From the NCBI GenBank assembly GCA_035289145.1, contig DATDXZ010000037.1, positions 1-6,263 of the forward strand: a stretch of 6,263 nucleotides of DNA, in the 5' to 3' direction. Positions within the stretch are counted from its first letter, which is position 1; each line of letters begins with the position of its first letter. This DNA is from JACOVP01 sp035289145. GTDB taxonomy: Archaea > Nanobdellota > Nanobdellia > SCGC-AAA011-G17 > UBA489. Below the pieces are notes generated by a model that had not been told where the DNA came from, ran no database searches, and saw only the letters and a list, made by a program, of their open reading frames with translations. Below, piece after piece: positions 1 to 4,691 of this stretch. Made by a program: the position numbers and the translations under genes.

Positions 1-82
1 CGTCTGGTCTGTCTACTACGCCTTCAATTTGGATCTGGGCGTGAATCATATATTTTGCTGCGACTGGGCTAATTTTTCCCAT
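1..82 (-). CDS. dnaG: Archaeal DnaG-like primase / exosome subunit, N-terminal fragment
   Basis: Reading leftward from the ATG at 82-80 gives 27 residues beginning MGKISPVAAKYMIHAQ and ending in EGVVDRPD, where the window cuts the gene. This closely matches the conserved start of archaeal DnaG as I recall it (MGKISP, AKY.IHA, then a G.V..PD.IGA segment just beyond the edge). The family carries a Toprim domain further downstream, not visible here. In archaea it is known mainly as a subunit of the RNA exosome, tied to RNA degradation and tailing, while PriS/PriL does replication priming. A strong GGAGG ribosome-binding site lies 8 bases upstream of the ATG and decides the start over an in-frame GTG at 97-95. 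Identification rests on a short but very characteristic segment. Confidence 0.88.
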   Translation of the reverse strand, partial: MGKISPVAAKYMIHAQIQIEGVVDRPD

Positions 83-90
83 GGTACTTG

Positions 91-95
91 CCTCC
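91..95 (-). promoter_or_regulatory. Ribosome-binding site of dnaG
   Basis: The minus strand reads GTGGAGG, then 8 bases, then the ATG at 82. GGAGG is fully complementary to the archaeal 16S rRNA 3' end. Its presence means the dnaG mRNA has a leader and is not leaderless like trpS in this window. The promoter itself was not clearly located in the AT-rich sequence to the right. Confidence 0.75.
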
Positions 96-172
96 ACTTG
101 TTTCGAATGTGTCTTTCTTCGATTAAGACCTCTTTACCTCGAAACACAACGGCAAATCCAGAACAAGCTTAC

Positions 173-246
173 CGTCCCATTTGTATGTATCTGCATTATG
201 GCTTTATTTTGCCTATTTACCTATTTTCTCTCTTTTGCATGGGACG
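173..246. repeat. Long-range 8-base inverted repeat
   Basis: CGTCCCAT at 173-180 is the exact reverse complement of ATGGGACG at 239-246, with 58 bases between. It lies in the DNA upstream of dnaG and might be in the dnaG leader if transcription starts beyond it. The spacing resembles a tRNA body, but no T-arm or D-arm can be formed on either strand. Function unknown; a chance match is possible. Confidence 0.35.
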
Positions 247-339
247 ATCATAAACTTAATCTTGATTTATCCTTGTTTTTGCGAATATGAGGTATTTTGC
301 CCGGCATTAACTCCCAAACTCATTGCTTGGCGTTTGCCG

Positions 340-353
340 TACTCAGTTGAGTA
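340..353. promoter_or_regulatory. Compact palindrome, candidate operator
   Basis: TACTCA at 340-345 and TGAGTA at 348-353 are perfect inverted arms separated by GT. The site sits about 40 bases upstream of the TATA-like box at 392-400, a usual place for an archaeal activator or repressor. The outer TACT/AGTA half-sites loosely resemble operators described for TrmB-family regulators, and a TrmB-family gene lies at 4692 in this window, but no link is shown. Confidence 0.3.
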
Positions 354-391
354 TTCTCATGACGGGCTTAGTGTTAGAACAGTGGCAGTCC

Positions 392-400
392 TATATATAG
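392..400 (+). promoter_or_regulatory. TATA-like box upstream of the 459 gene
   Basis: TATATATAG at 392-400 resembles an archaeal TATA box. Transcription would start near 422-425, giving a leader of roughly 35 bases before the ATG at 459. No Shine-Dalgarno motif is seen in that leader, so assignment to this gene is tentative. Confidence 0.45.
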
Positions 401-458
401 CTTTTGGATTGATTTTAGCCGTACCGAAACATAGTTATTGGCTGGTTCTCTCTCATTT

Positions 459-713
459 ATGAATCGATTAAGACTTTTAGAACATTTGAGTGAATCTTTG
501 ATTAATCTGGAAACTTTAGATAGTATAGCGGATGAAAAAGAGTATGAAAAAGTAGCATATCGCAATGATCGAATTTTAGGTCTCATGAGAACAATTTATG
601 AAAGTGTCAAAAAAATATTTCCTGAAGCTCCAATAGTAAAGAGTGTTGAGAGGTCTTATAGTGATGCATGGGATGTTATGTGTGCCCCAGCTTATGGACA
701 TAATATAGAATAG
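459..713 (+). CDS. Small hypothetical protein (84 aa)
   Basis: I do not recognise this protein. It starts MNRLRLLEHLSESL and is rich in charged residues and leucine, so it is probably an all-helical, soluble, cytosolic protein with no signal peptide or membrane segment. A single cysteine and an aromatic patch (SYSDAWDVMC) sit near the C-terminus. ATG 459 is preferred over an in-frame TTG at 438 because neither has a ribosome-binding site and ATG is the commoner start. A TATA-like box lies 63 bases upstream. The stop at 711-713 lies 3 bases from the stop of the convergent gene 1229-717 and inside a hairpin followed by a T-run. Composition is like the neighbouring genes, but without homology it could be a chance open frame. 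Confidence 0.5.
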   Translation: MNRLRLLEHLSESLINLETLDSIADEKEYEKVAYRNDRILGLMRTIYESVKKIFPEAPIVKSVERSYSDAWDVMCAPAYGHNIE

Positions 714-730
714 TTTCTATTTTTCTTCTT
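705..730 (+). terminator. Hairpin plus T-rich tail, terminator of the 459 gene
   Basis: ATAGAA at 705-710 pairs with TTCTAT at 715-720 around a 4-base loop, followed by TTTTCTTCTT. The hairpin includes the stop codons of both convergent genes (711-713 plus, 717-719 minus). The T-rich tail is only on the plus-strand side, so it is a better terminator for the 459 gene than for the minus-strand operon. Confidence 0.5.
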
Positions 731-1229
731 CTCCTTTGAGTTTTTGGACTTCTAAGAACGCACGAATTTCCGTAATAAGCTTATCACGGTCTTTGATGAT
801 TTCTCGCTCAAAGGTCTTCATTTTGCTTTCCGTGACATATTTGTCAAAGACTTCACGGGTGAACTTCACCAACGGGTTTTTTCCATACATATCTTCATAA
901 TCTTTCTCGAGATATGCAGAAAAAGCAAAGTCAACGTTTCCCTGATGGTATTTTTTCTTCCCTGTCTTAGTCTTGACTTCTCTCATTCCTTTGATCTTGA
1001 TGTCAGTGTCTATTTTTAATCTTACATAATCTGTAGCTTTTTTTTCCAATGTCCACGCGAGAACATGATCGCTTTTTTCTCCACTTGCAACAGTCTTATG
1101 CTCTTTTTCCATGATCCTATATCCGGCGGCTTTTGTCCACTTATTCAACGCCTTATATAAGTCATCTATAGGAATAATACCCGAGAAACTATATTTGACG
1201 ACATCTCCAATGAAATCTCTTTCAGGCAT
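717..1229 (-). CDS. Hypothetical protein, paralogue A (170 aa), downstream member of tandem pair
   Basis: Function unknown. The protein looks cytosolic: no signal peptide or membrane helix, with an alternating hydrophobic N-terminal half (YSFSGIIPIDDLYKAL near residues 13-28, then TDYVRLKIDTDIKI near 66-79) suggesting beta strands and helices, and a helical, highly charged C-terminal third. It is a diverged copy of the next gene upstream. Both share a G-I segment near the N-terminus, a KEH, a T-[DE]-Y-V..KI strand, a K-[DN]-Y block, and an R.V-[FY]-[DE]-[KR]-[YF]-[VI] helix. The ATG at 1229 follows GGAG at 1241-1244, 11 bases away, which is rather long. A TATA-like TTTATTAAA at 1251-1259 would also fit a leaderless start here. 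It is probably co-transcribed with the upstream paralogue, 34 bases away. I recall similar anonymous proteins in DPANN genomes but cannot name a family. Confidence 0.75.
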   Translation of the reverse strand: MPERDFIGDVVKYSFSGIIPIDDLYKALNKWTKAAGYRIMEKEHKTVASGEKSDHVLAWTLEKKATDYVRLKIDTDIKIKGMREVKTKTGKKKYHQGNVDFAFSAYLEKDYEDMYGKNPLVKFTREVFDKYVTESKMKTFEREIIKDRDKLITEIRAFLEVQKLKGEEEK

Positions 1230-1250
1230 GTTTGTGTGATCTCCTTATTC

Positions 1251-1259
1251 TTTAATAAA
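1251..1259 (-). promoter_or_regulatory. Possible internal TATA box before paralogue A
   Basis: The minus strand reads TTTATTAAA between the two paralogues, centred 26 bases from the ATG at 1229. That is the spacing seen for the leaderless genes in this window. It could give paralogue A its own promoter. AT-rich spacer sequence produces such matches easily, and a GGAG lies between it and the start. Confidence 0.3.
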
Positions 1260-1263
1260 CTTA

Positions 1264-1791
1264 CTATTTTCTAGGCATGCTCATCACTGCTTTCATGTCA
1301 TCAATAAGGCTTAAAGTCTCTACAATGAGCTTTCTTTTCAGATCATCTAACTGTGTTTTTCCTATAAATCGCTCGTACACTTGACGGAGGAACTCTTGTA
1401 TTTTTGACTTATTCTTAAAAGTGTTCTTGTAATTTTTCCCTATCCATGATTTCACATTGATGTCCACTTCTGCCTGCTGCTTCTTTTCTTTCCCTTCACT
1501 TGACCCTACTACTACATCAATAAGCCTCAAAATATTTATCTTTATCACTATTTTAAAAAGAACATACTCTGTCACTTTTCTCATCCCTTCAAACTCGAAG
1601 ACCAATTCTTTTCCTGAAGACTTTACTGCTTCAGAATGCTCTTTTCCCGCAACAGTATAATATCGTTTTGCGAACCCTGTTTTGATAGCACCCAATAATT
1701 CTAAAATGTCAAATATTCCAGCATATTTCACAACTATGAAGCTTTTTGCGCTTCCTATAGCATAGACCTCTGTTTTTTTCTCGTCACCCAT
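1264..1791 (-). CDS. Hypothetical protein, paralogue B (175 aa), upstream member of tandem pair
   Basis: Function unknown. It begins MGDEKKTEVYAIGSAKSFIV from the ATG at 1791. A GTG at 1800 would add three residues, but a TATA-like CTTATAAG centred about 27 bases upstream fits the ATG as a leaderless start, and there is also a weak GTGA 5 bases before it. The predicted order is an N-terminal beta/alpha part, a strand block T-E-Y-V-L-F-K-I-V-I-K-I near residue 80, a lysine-rich loop (GKEKKQQ), then a charged helical C-terminus with Y-E-R-F-I-G. Layout and motifs match paralogue A with low identity, so the duplication is old. No catalytic motif, metal site or membrane span is visible. It is divergent from trpS, with a 101-base shared promoter region. 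Confidence 0.75.
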   Translation of the reverse strand: MGDEKKTEVYAIGSAKSFIVVKYAGIFDILELLGAIKTGFAKRYYTVAGKEHSEAVKSSGKELVFEFEGMRKVTEYVLFKIVIKINILRLIDVVVGSSEGKEKKQQAEVDINVKSWIGKNYKNTFKNKSKIQEFLRQVYERFIGKTQLDDLKRKLIVETLSLIDDMKAVMSMPRK

Positions 1792-1813
1792 AGTCTTCAC
1801 TTCTTTTTTGTTT

Positions 1814-1821
1814 CTTATAAG
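1814..1821 (-). promoter_or_regulatory. TATA box for the paralogue operon
   Basis: CTTATAAG at 1814-1821 is centred about 27 bases upstream of the ATG at 1791, predicting a leaderless mRNA. A second candidate on the same strand, TTAAAAATA (plus-strand 1844-1852), would instead give a leader of about 30 bases and would abut the trpS TATA box. Confidence 0.5.
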
Positions 1822-1861
1822 TGTTTTGTTGTGTCTTCTTTTCTATTTTTAAGCTCAAAAG

Positions 1862-1870
1862 TTTTAAATA
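1862..1870 (+). promoter_or_regulatory. trpS TATA box; leaderless transcript predicted
   Basis: TTTTAAATA is an excellent archaeal TATA box. A purine-rich AAAAG lies directly upstream where the TFB recognition element is expected. Its centre is 27 bases before the A of the ATG at 1893, so transcription should start at or within a base or two of the start codon. No Shine-Dalgarno motif precedes this ATG. Confidence 0.8.
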
Positions 1871-1892
1871 CGCCGAAACTTCTTGTCTTTTC

Positions 1893-2972
1893 ATGACAGT
1901 GTTAGTGGATCCATGGGGCTCTTCTTTAGTTGAGGATTATGAACGACTTCTTACTGAATTTGGACTAGAGCAGTTTTCACAGTCCCAGTTTCCTGACCCT
2001 AATCGCATTATGCGACGCGGTGTTGTTTTTTCAGGGAAGGACTTAGGGCTGATTGCAGAATGCATCAAGAAGAAAAAACATTTCTACGCTTTAAGCGGCA
2101 TCATGCCTTCAGGAGACAAACTGCATCTAGGCAATAAACTTGTTGTTGAACAACTACGCTATTTTCAAGAGCATGGAGCAGAGACTTATATTCTTATAGC
2201 TGATCTGGAATCTGCGGCAACGCGAGGAGTCAGCATAGAAGAAGCAAGACAACGCGCATTAGAGTTTCATATTCCCGCCTATCTTGCTTTGGGACTTGAT
2301 CCGAAAAAAACGATTTTCTATTTTCAATCTGAAAACATGAATGTCATCAAAATAGCCTATGAAGTAGCACAGAAAATTACTTTGAATGAATTCCGCGCAA
2401 CTTATGGATCCGCAGAACCCGCACGCATCATGTCTTCAATGACACAAATAGGCGACATGCTTTATCCACAGATTACCAAGCGCATGCCAGGCATTATTCC
2501 TATAGGCATTGATCAAGCTCCACACTTACGCTTAGCGAGAGATTATATCAGACGGGCGAAAGACAAAAAATACTTTTTGCTCAGCTCAATCTACCATAAA
2601 TTTACTCCAGCCTTAAACGGCGATTTCAAAATGTCCAAGTCACTACCTGAATCCTGCTTGTCTTTACCAGAAGATGCAGAATCTATCAAACGGAAAATCC
2701 AGAAAGCGAAAACTGGTGGCAGAAAAACTTTGGAAGAACACAGAAAACTTGGAGGCATACCTGAAGAAGATATGGTCTTTGAGCTGTTGAAACAACATTT
2801 TGTTGAAGACGACGCAGAACTGATGCAGATTTACAAAGCCTATAAATCCGGAAAGATGACCAGCGGAGAGTTAAAAACATTAGCGATTGAAAAAATCGCC
2901 TCATTTATGGCTGATTTTGAGAAGAAACTCGAAAAAGCAAGAAAGCAAGTCAAAACACTTCAGTTTATTTAA
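1893..2972 (+). CDS. trpS: Tryptophanyl-tRNA synthetase, archaeal type (359 aa)
   Basis: Class I aminoacyl-tRNA synthetase that charges tRNA-Trp with tryptophan using ATP, in the cytosol. The N-terminus (VDPWGSS, DYERLLTEFG) is the archaeal/eukaryotic TrpRS signature. The HIGH-equivalent motif is HLGN at residues 78-81 within the PSGDKLHLGN segment. Asn for the last His is tolerated in this class, since bacterial TrpRS uses TIGN. The GIDQAPH motif near residues 205-211 belongs to the active site (archaeal enzymes more often have QDPH), and KMSKS at 246-250 is perfect. Total length is as expected for archaeal TrpRS. The frame is open back to a GTG at 1821, but the ATG at 1893 fits both the family N-terminus and the TATA box 27 bases upstream. 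It is monocistronic, convergent with the gene at 3315-3001. Confidence 0.95.
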   Translation: MTVLVDPWGSSLVEDYERLLTEFGLEQFSQSQFPDPNRIMRRGVVFSGKDLGLIAECIKKKKHFYALSGIMPSGDKLHLGNKLVVEQLRYFQEHGAETYILIADLESAATRGVSIEEARQRALEFHIPAYLALGLDPKKTIFYFQSENMNVIKIAYEVAQKITLNEFRATYGSAEPARIMSSMTQIGDMLYPQITKRMPGIIPIGIDQAPHLRLARDYIRRAKDKKYFLLSSIYHKFTPALNGDFKMSKSLPESCLSLPEDAESIKRKIQKAKTGGRKTLEEHRKLGGIPEEDMVFELLKQHFVEDDAELMQIYKAYKSGKMTSGELKTLAIEKIASFMADFEKKLEKARKQVKTLQFI

Positions 2973-3000
2973 CAAATAGCACTTTTATATCTAAAAAACA
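2973..3000. terminator. Convergent intergenic terminator region
   Basis: The 28 bases between the two convergent stops hold a T-rich TTTTATAT for trpS on the plus strand. On the minus strand, TGTTTTTTAG starts directly after the stop of the 3315-3001 gene. Archaeal terminators are usually T-runs without a needed hairpin, so this short spacer could end both transcripts. Confidence 0.45.
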
Positions 3001-3315
3001 TTAGGCAACTTGATTATAGAGCTGACTAGCCAGATATAGATAAGCACTTAATCTACCTATCTCCACTATACTTGCCATGCTATATACAATGACTTTATCA
3101 GAGACTCCCATACAGTCTGCAACACATGATTTATACTTTCCATTAAAACTACTACCATCTTTGCATTCCTTCCTTACCATTCCTAAAAATGATAGGGGCC
3201 TTAACACATATAACAAAAAAGAAACCTTATTTACCTTATTATTATTTTTTTCTTTCTCAATTATTCTCTCTAAGCGTGTTGTTCCTATAACTCTTTCTAA
3301 AAATGAAGATTTCAT
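3001..3315 (-). CDS. Small hypothetical protein with three cysteines (104 aa), leaderless
   Basis: I do not recognise this protein. It starts MKSSFLERVIGTTRLERIIE, with a charged helical N-terminus to about residue 30. A hydrophobic stretch follows (SFLLYVLRPLSFLGMV, 32-47), then a segment with Cys51, Cys64 and Cys68, then a C-terminal hydrophobic helix of roughly 25 residues. The hydrophobic parts contain charged residues, so membrane insertion is possible but not clear. The cysteine spacing (C-x12-C-x3-C) could hold a metal or a disulfide. A competing plus-strand open frame covers the same DNA, but this strand is favoured: CTTATATAG lies 27-28 bases before the ATG, fitting a leaderless mRNA, and a six-T run follows the stop. 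Confidence 0.65.
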   Translation of the reverse strand: MKSSFLERVIGTTRLERIIEKEKNNNKVNKVSFLLYVLRPLSFLGMVRKECKDGSSFNGKYKSCVADCMGVSDKVIVYSMASIVEIGRLSAYLYLASQLYNQVA

Positions 3316-3338
3316 TATATAATTATTCTATTGCCTTC

Positions 3339-3347
3339 CTATATAAG
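3339..3347 (-). promoter_or_regulatory. TATA box of the 3315-3001 gene
   Basis: The minus strand reads CTTATATAG, centred 27-28 bases before the ATG at 3315, so the transcript should be leaderless. It overlaps a 10-base palindrome, AGCTTAAGCT at 3346-3355, which lies where the TFB element or an upstream operator would be. Confidence 0.6.
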
Positions 3348-3396
3348 CTTAAGCTGTCTTGAACTACAATCAGCATCCATTTTTACCAAACGTAGT

Positions 3397-3405
3397 CTTT
3401 AAATA
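3397..3405 (+). promoter_or_regulatory. TATA box of the coiled-coil/lipoprotein operon
   Basis: CTTTAAATA at 3397-3405 predicts a transcript start around 3427-3428, just at the ribosome-binding site. The mRNA leader would then be only about 9-10 bases. It is divergent from the minus-strand promoter at 3339-3347, about 50 bases away. Confidence 0.7.
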
Positions 3406-3427
3406 TTAGTGCCTCTTCTCTATTCTT

Positions 3428-3434
3428 GGTGATC
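3428..3434 (+). promoter_or_regulatory. Ribosome-binding site, GGTGATC
   Basis: GGTGATC is a 7-base match to the archaeal anti-Shine-Dalgarno and ends 2 bases before the ATG at 3437. It fixes that start and shows which spacing this organism uses. Confidence 0.8.
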
Positions 3435-3436
3435 TT

Positions 3437-4360
3437 ATGAAACAACTCTTAAGTATTTTTTTATTAAGTCTTTTATTCCTTAGTTCTTTTTCAGTAGCTC
3501 TTGCTGAAGAAAATAGCAGCTATGGCTCCCGTAACCGCATGGAAGAGCGACAGCAACAAATACTAGAAAAACAAGAACAACGAGAAGCAAAACTTGATGA
3601 ACGGATCTTGAAGACGGAAGAGAAACGTCAGGAACTTCGTCAAAAAATGCAAGAACGTTTAGACGATGCAAAAACTCGCAAAATTGCAATAGATTCAAAT
3701 GCTCAAACTCTTCGAGAACGTTGCAGAGCACAAGAAACTATGGAAGGCAACTGCGGAGAAGCGTTTACAAAAATCAAAGAACATCTCACTAAGACTGTTG
3801 ATCGCATGATTGAAGCATTTACTGCTTTGAAATCGCGATTGCAATCTGCAGACACCACCATTCCTTCAGACCAATTACAAACTATTGAAACTGCCTTGAC
3901 TACTTTACAATCCTTAAAAGATGAAATAACAGCAGCGAAAACTCGTGAAGACTTGAAAGCAGTCATGACTAAGGTTCGAGAGACTTGGGTTAAATATAAA
4001 CAATCTTTCAAAGAGCGACAGATAGATGCTTACAAGCAACGAGCTACATCTCTTCTGCAGAAAGCAGAGCGTATTCAATCAGTTTTGAAGCAAGCACTTC
4101 TGCGTGTCAAGACGAATGATGCTGATGCTTCACAAGCTTCCGCAATTGAAGGTGCAATACAATCTATTGATACACAAATTACTAACGTAAGACAAGCATT
4201 AAATCAAGGCGACAAAACAGTCATTAAAGACTCCTTACAGAAACTGCATGATCTTCTACAAAATGCTATCAAACAATTTAAACAAGCTGGCAAGGGCGAT
4301 GCAATTGCTTCTGTGACCAAATCAAAAACAGAACCTGCACCAGTACAGGAAGTGATTTAA
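3437..4360 (+). CDS. Secreted coiled-coil protein (307 aa)
   Basis: Exported protein of unknown function. Residues 1-23 are a signal peptide: a lysine, a hydrophobic core, then ALA before EENSS, with cleavage likely after Ala23. From about 33 to 85 there is a dense coiled coil rich in Glu, Gln, Arg and Lys (ERQQQILEKQEQREAKLDER is typical). Cys96 and Cys106 are the only cysteines in the mature part and could form a local disulfide. Residues 110-285 are long amphipathic helices, and the tail after 285 is low in structure (KSKTEPAPVQEVI). The latter half is clearly lysine/arginine rich. No membrane anchor follows the signal peptide, so it is probably released or held at the surface by a partner. 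The next gene starts one base after this stop. A scaffold or cell-surface role is plausible, but only inferred. Confidence 0.85.
   Translation: MKQLLSIFLLSLLFLSSFSVALAEENSSYGSRNRMEERQQQILEKQEQREAKLDERILKTEEKRQELRQKMQERLDDAKTRKIAIDSNAQTLRERCRAQETMEGNCGEAFTKIKEHLTKTVDRMIEAFTALKSRLQSADTTIPSDQLQTIETALTTLQSLKDEITAAKTREDLKAVMTKVRETWVKYKQSFKERQIDAYKQRATSLLQKAERIQSVLKQALLRVKTNDADASQASAIEGAIQSIDTQITNVRQALNQGDKTVIKDSLQKLHDLLQNAIKQFKQAGKGDAIASVTKSKTEPAPVQEVI
4348..4355 (+). promoter_or_regulatory. Ribosome-binding site for the lipoprotein inside the preceding gene
   Basis: GGAAGTGA, one mismatch from the GGAGGTGA consensus, lies in the last codons of the coiled-coil gene, 6 bases before the ATG at 4362. 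It suggests translational coupling of the two genes. Confidence 0.6.
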
Positions 4361-4361
4361 C

Positions 4362-4577
4362 ATGCGTCGTTTATCTCTTAGTCTCTTTTTTCTGTTGGCT
4401 ATTTTTTTAGCTGGCTGCAGCACACCTCAGCAACCTCTTGCTGAACAAACCCCTTCTTCTGATGGAGCAACTGTTGAAGATATACAACAAGATTTGACTG
4501 GATTAGACACTCTAGACGAAGATATTGATATTAGTGATTTAGAAGGCATAGAAGACGATCTGAACGTCGATTTTTAA
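4362..4577 (+). CDS. Small, extremely acidic lipoprotein (71 aa)
   Basis: The protein has a lipoprotein signal: two arginines, a hydrophobic core, then LAGC with the lipidated cysteine at residue 19. Mature length is 53 residues. After a Pro/Gln/Ser/Thr linker to about residue 37, the rest is an acidic amphipathic segment (for example DLEGIEDDLNVDF) with hydrophobic residues every three or four positions. By hand count the mature part has 16 Asp/Glu and no Lys or Arg. It begins one base after the coiled-coil gene with its ribosome-binding site inside it, so the two are surely co-transcribed and probably work together at the outer face of the membrane. One guess is that this acidic tether holds the basic coiled-coil protein. 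Calcium binding is an alternative, but no canonical EF-hand or RTX loop is visible. Confidence 0.8.
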   Translation: MRRLSLSLFFLLAIFLAGCSTPQQPLAEQTPSSDGATVEDIQQDLTGLDTLDEDIDISDLEGIEDDLNVDF

Positions 4578-4602
4578 GTTATTTTTCCTTTTCTTTCTCT
4601 TA
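4578..4602 (+). terminator. T-rich terminator after the lipoprotein gene
   Basis: A pyrimidine-rich run directly after the stop codon contains several blocks of 3-5 T. No stable hairpin precedes it. This is the usual form of an archaeal intrinsic terminator and separates this operon from the TrmB-like regulator. Confidence 0.6.
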
Positions 4603-4631
4603 GTAACTCTGAAGTAGCAACAAACCGAAAG

Positions 4632-4641
4632 CTTTATAAAG
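4632..4641 (+). promoter_or_regulatory. TATA box of the TrmB-like operon
   Basis: CTTTATAAAG is a 10-base perfect palindrome and a good archaeal TATA box. Transcription would start near 4663, giving a leader of about 29 bases before the ATG at 4692. Because the box is symmetric it could also fire leftward, but no gene lies that way on the minus strand. Confidence 0.6.
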
Positions 4642-4668
4642 AAACTTTGCCCAATTTTAGACATTAAC

Positions 4669-4691
4669 TAGGGGTGATAGAAGGTACCCTA
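4669..4691 (+). promoter_or_regulatory. Hairpin covering the ribosome-binding region of the regulator gene
   Basis: TAGGG at 4669-4673 pairs with CCCTA at 4687-4691, directly before the ATG at 4692. The stem can be lengthened to a T-A pair past a bulged G. The loop contains the remaining GTGAT and AGGT, the two possible ribosome-binding motifs (GGGGTGAT at 4671-4678, AGGT at 4682-4685). The short stem is modest in stability; a control role is inference. Confidence 0.4.

Larger units (their letters stand above)
83..458. other. Intergenic region between dnaG and the small gene at 459
   Basis: No convincing gene is seen in these 376 bases. Short open frames occur on both strands but lack a ribosome-binding site, a TATA box at the right distance or a recognisable protein. 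The region holds the dnaG leader, an 8-base inverted repeat with arms 58 bases apart (173-180 and 239-246), a compact palindrome at 340-353, and a TATA-like box at 392-400. I looked for tRNA arms and C/D-box guide RNA motifs and found none. An unannotated structured RNA cannot be excluded. Confidence 0.6.

Noticed and set aside
173..247. tRNA-like geometry of the 8-base stem with a 58-base interior
   Set aside because: Neither strand offers a T-arm with GTTCGANNC or a D-loop GG, and there is no anticodon arm.
29..462. Three overlapping plus-strand open frames in the left 460 bases
   Set aside because: Two overlap dnaG on the opposite strand or its start region. None has start signals or a recognisable protein, and composition is that of intergenic DNA.
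374..586. Minus-strand open frame of 70 residues across the start of the 459 gene
   Set aside because: It overlaps the plus-strand TATA-like box and gene start, has no ribosome-binding site, and the serine-rich product looks like a shadow frame.
1821..1892. N-terminal extension of trpS from GTG 1821
   Set aside because: The added 24 residues do not resemble the TrpRS N-terminus, and the frame would run through the strong TATA box at 1862-1870. ATG 1893 fits family and promoter.
1892..2642. HLGN instead of HLGH, and QAPH instead of QDPH, as signs of a dead TrpRS
   Set aside because: Asn is accepted at this place in bacterial TrpRS (TIGN), KMSKS is intact and the rest of the enzyme is full length, so it is taken as active.
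3077..3322. Plus-strand open frame of 81 residues overlapping the 3315-3001 gene
   Set aside because: No ribosome-binding site or suitably placed TATA box, and low-complexity protein. The minus strand has a well-spaced TATA box and a terminator.
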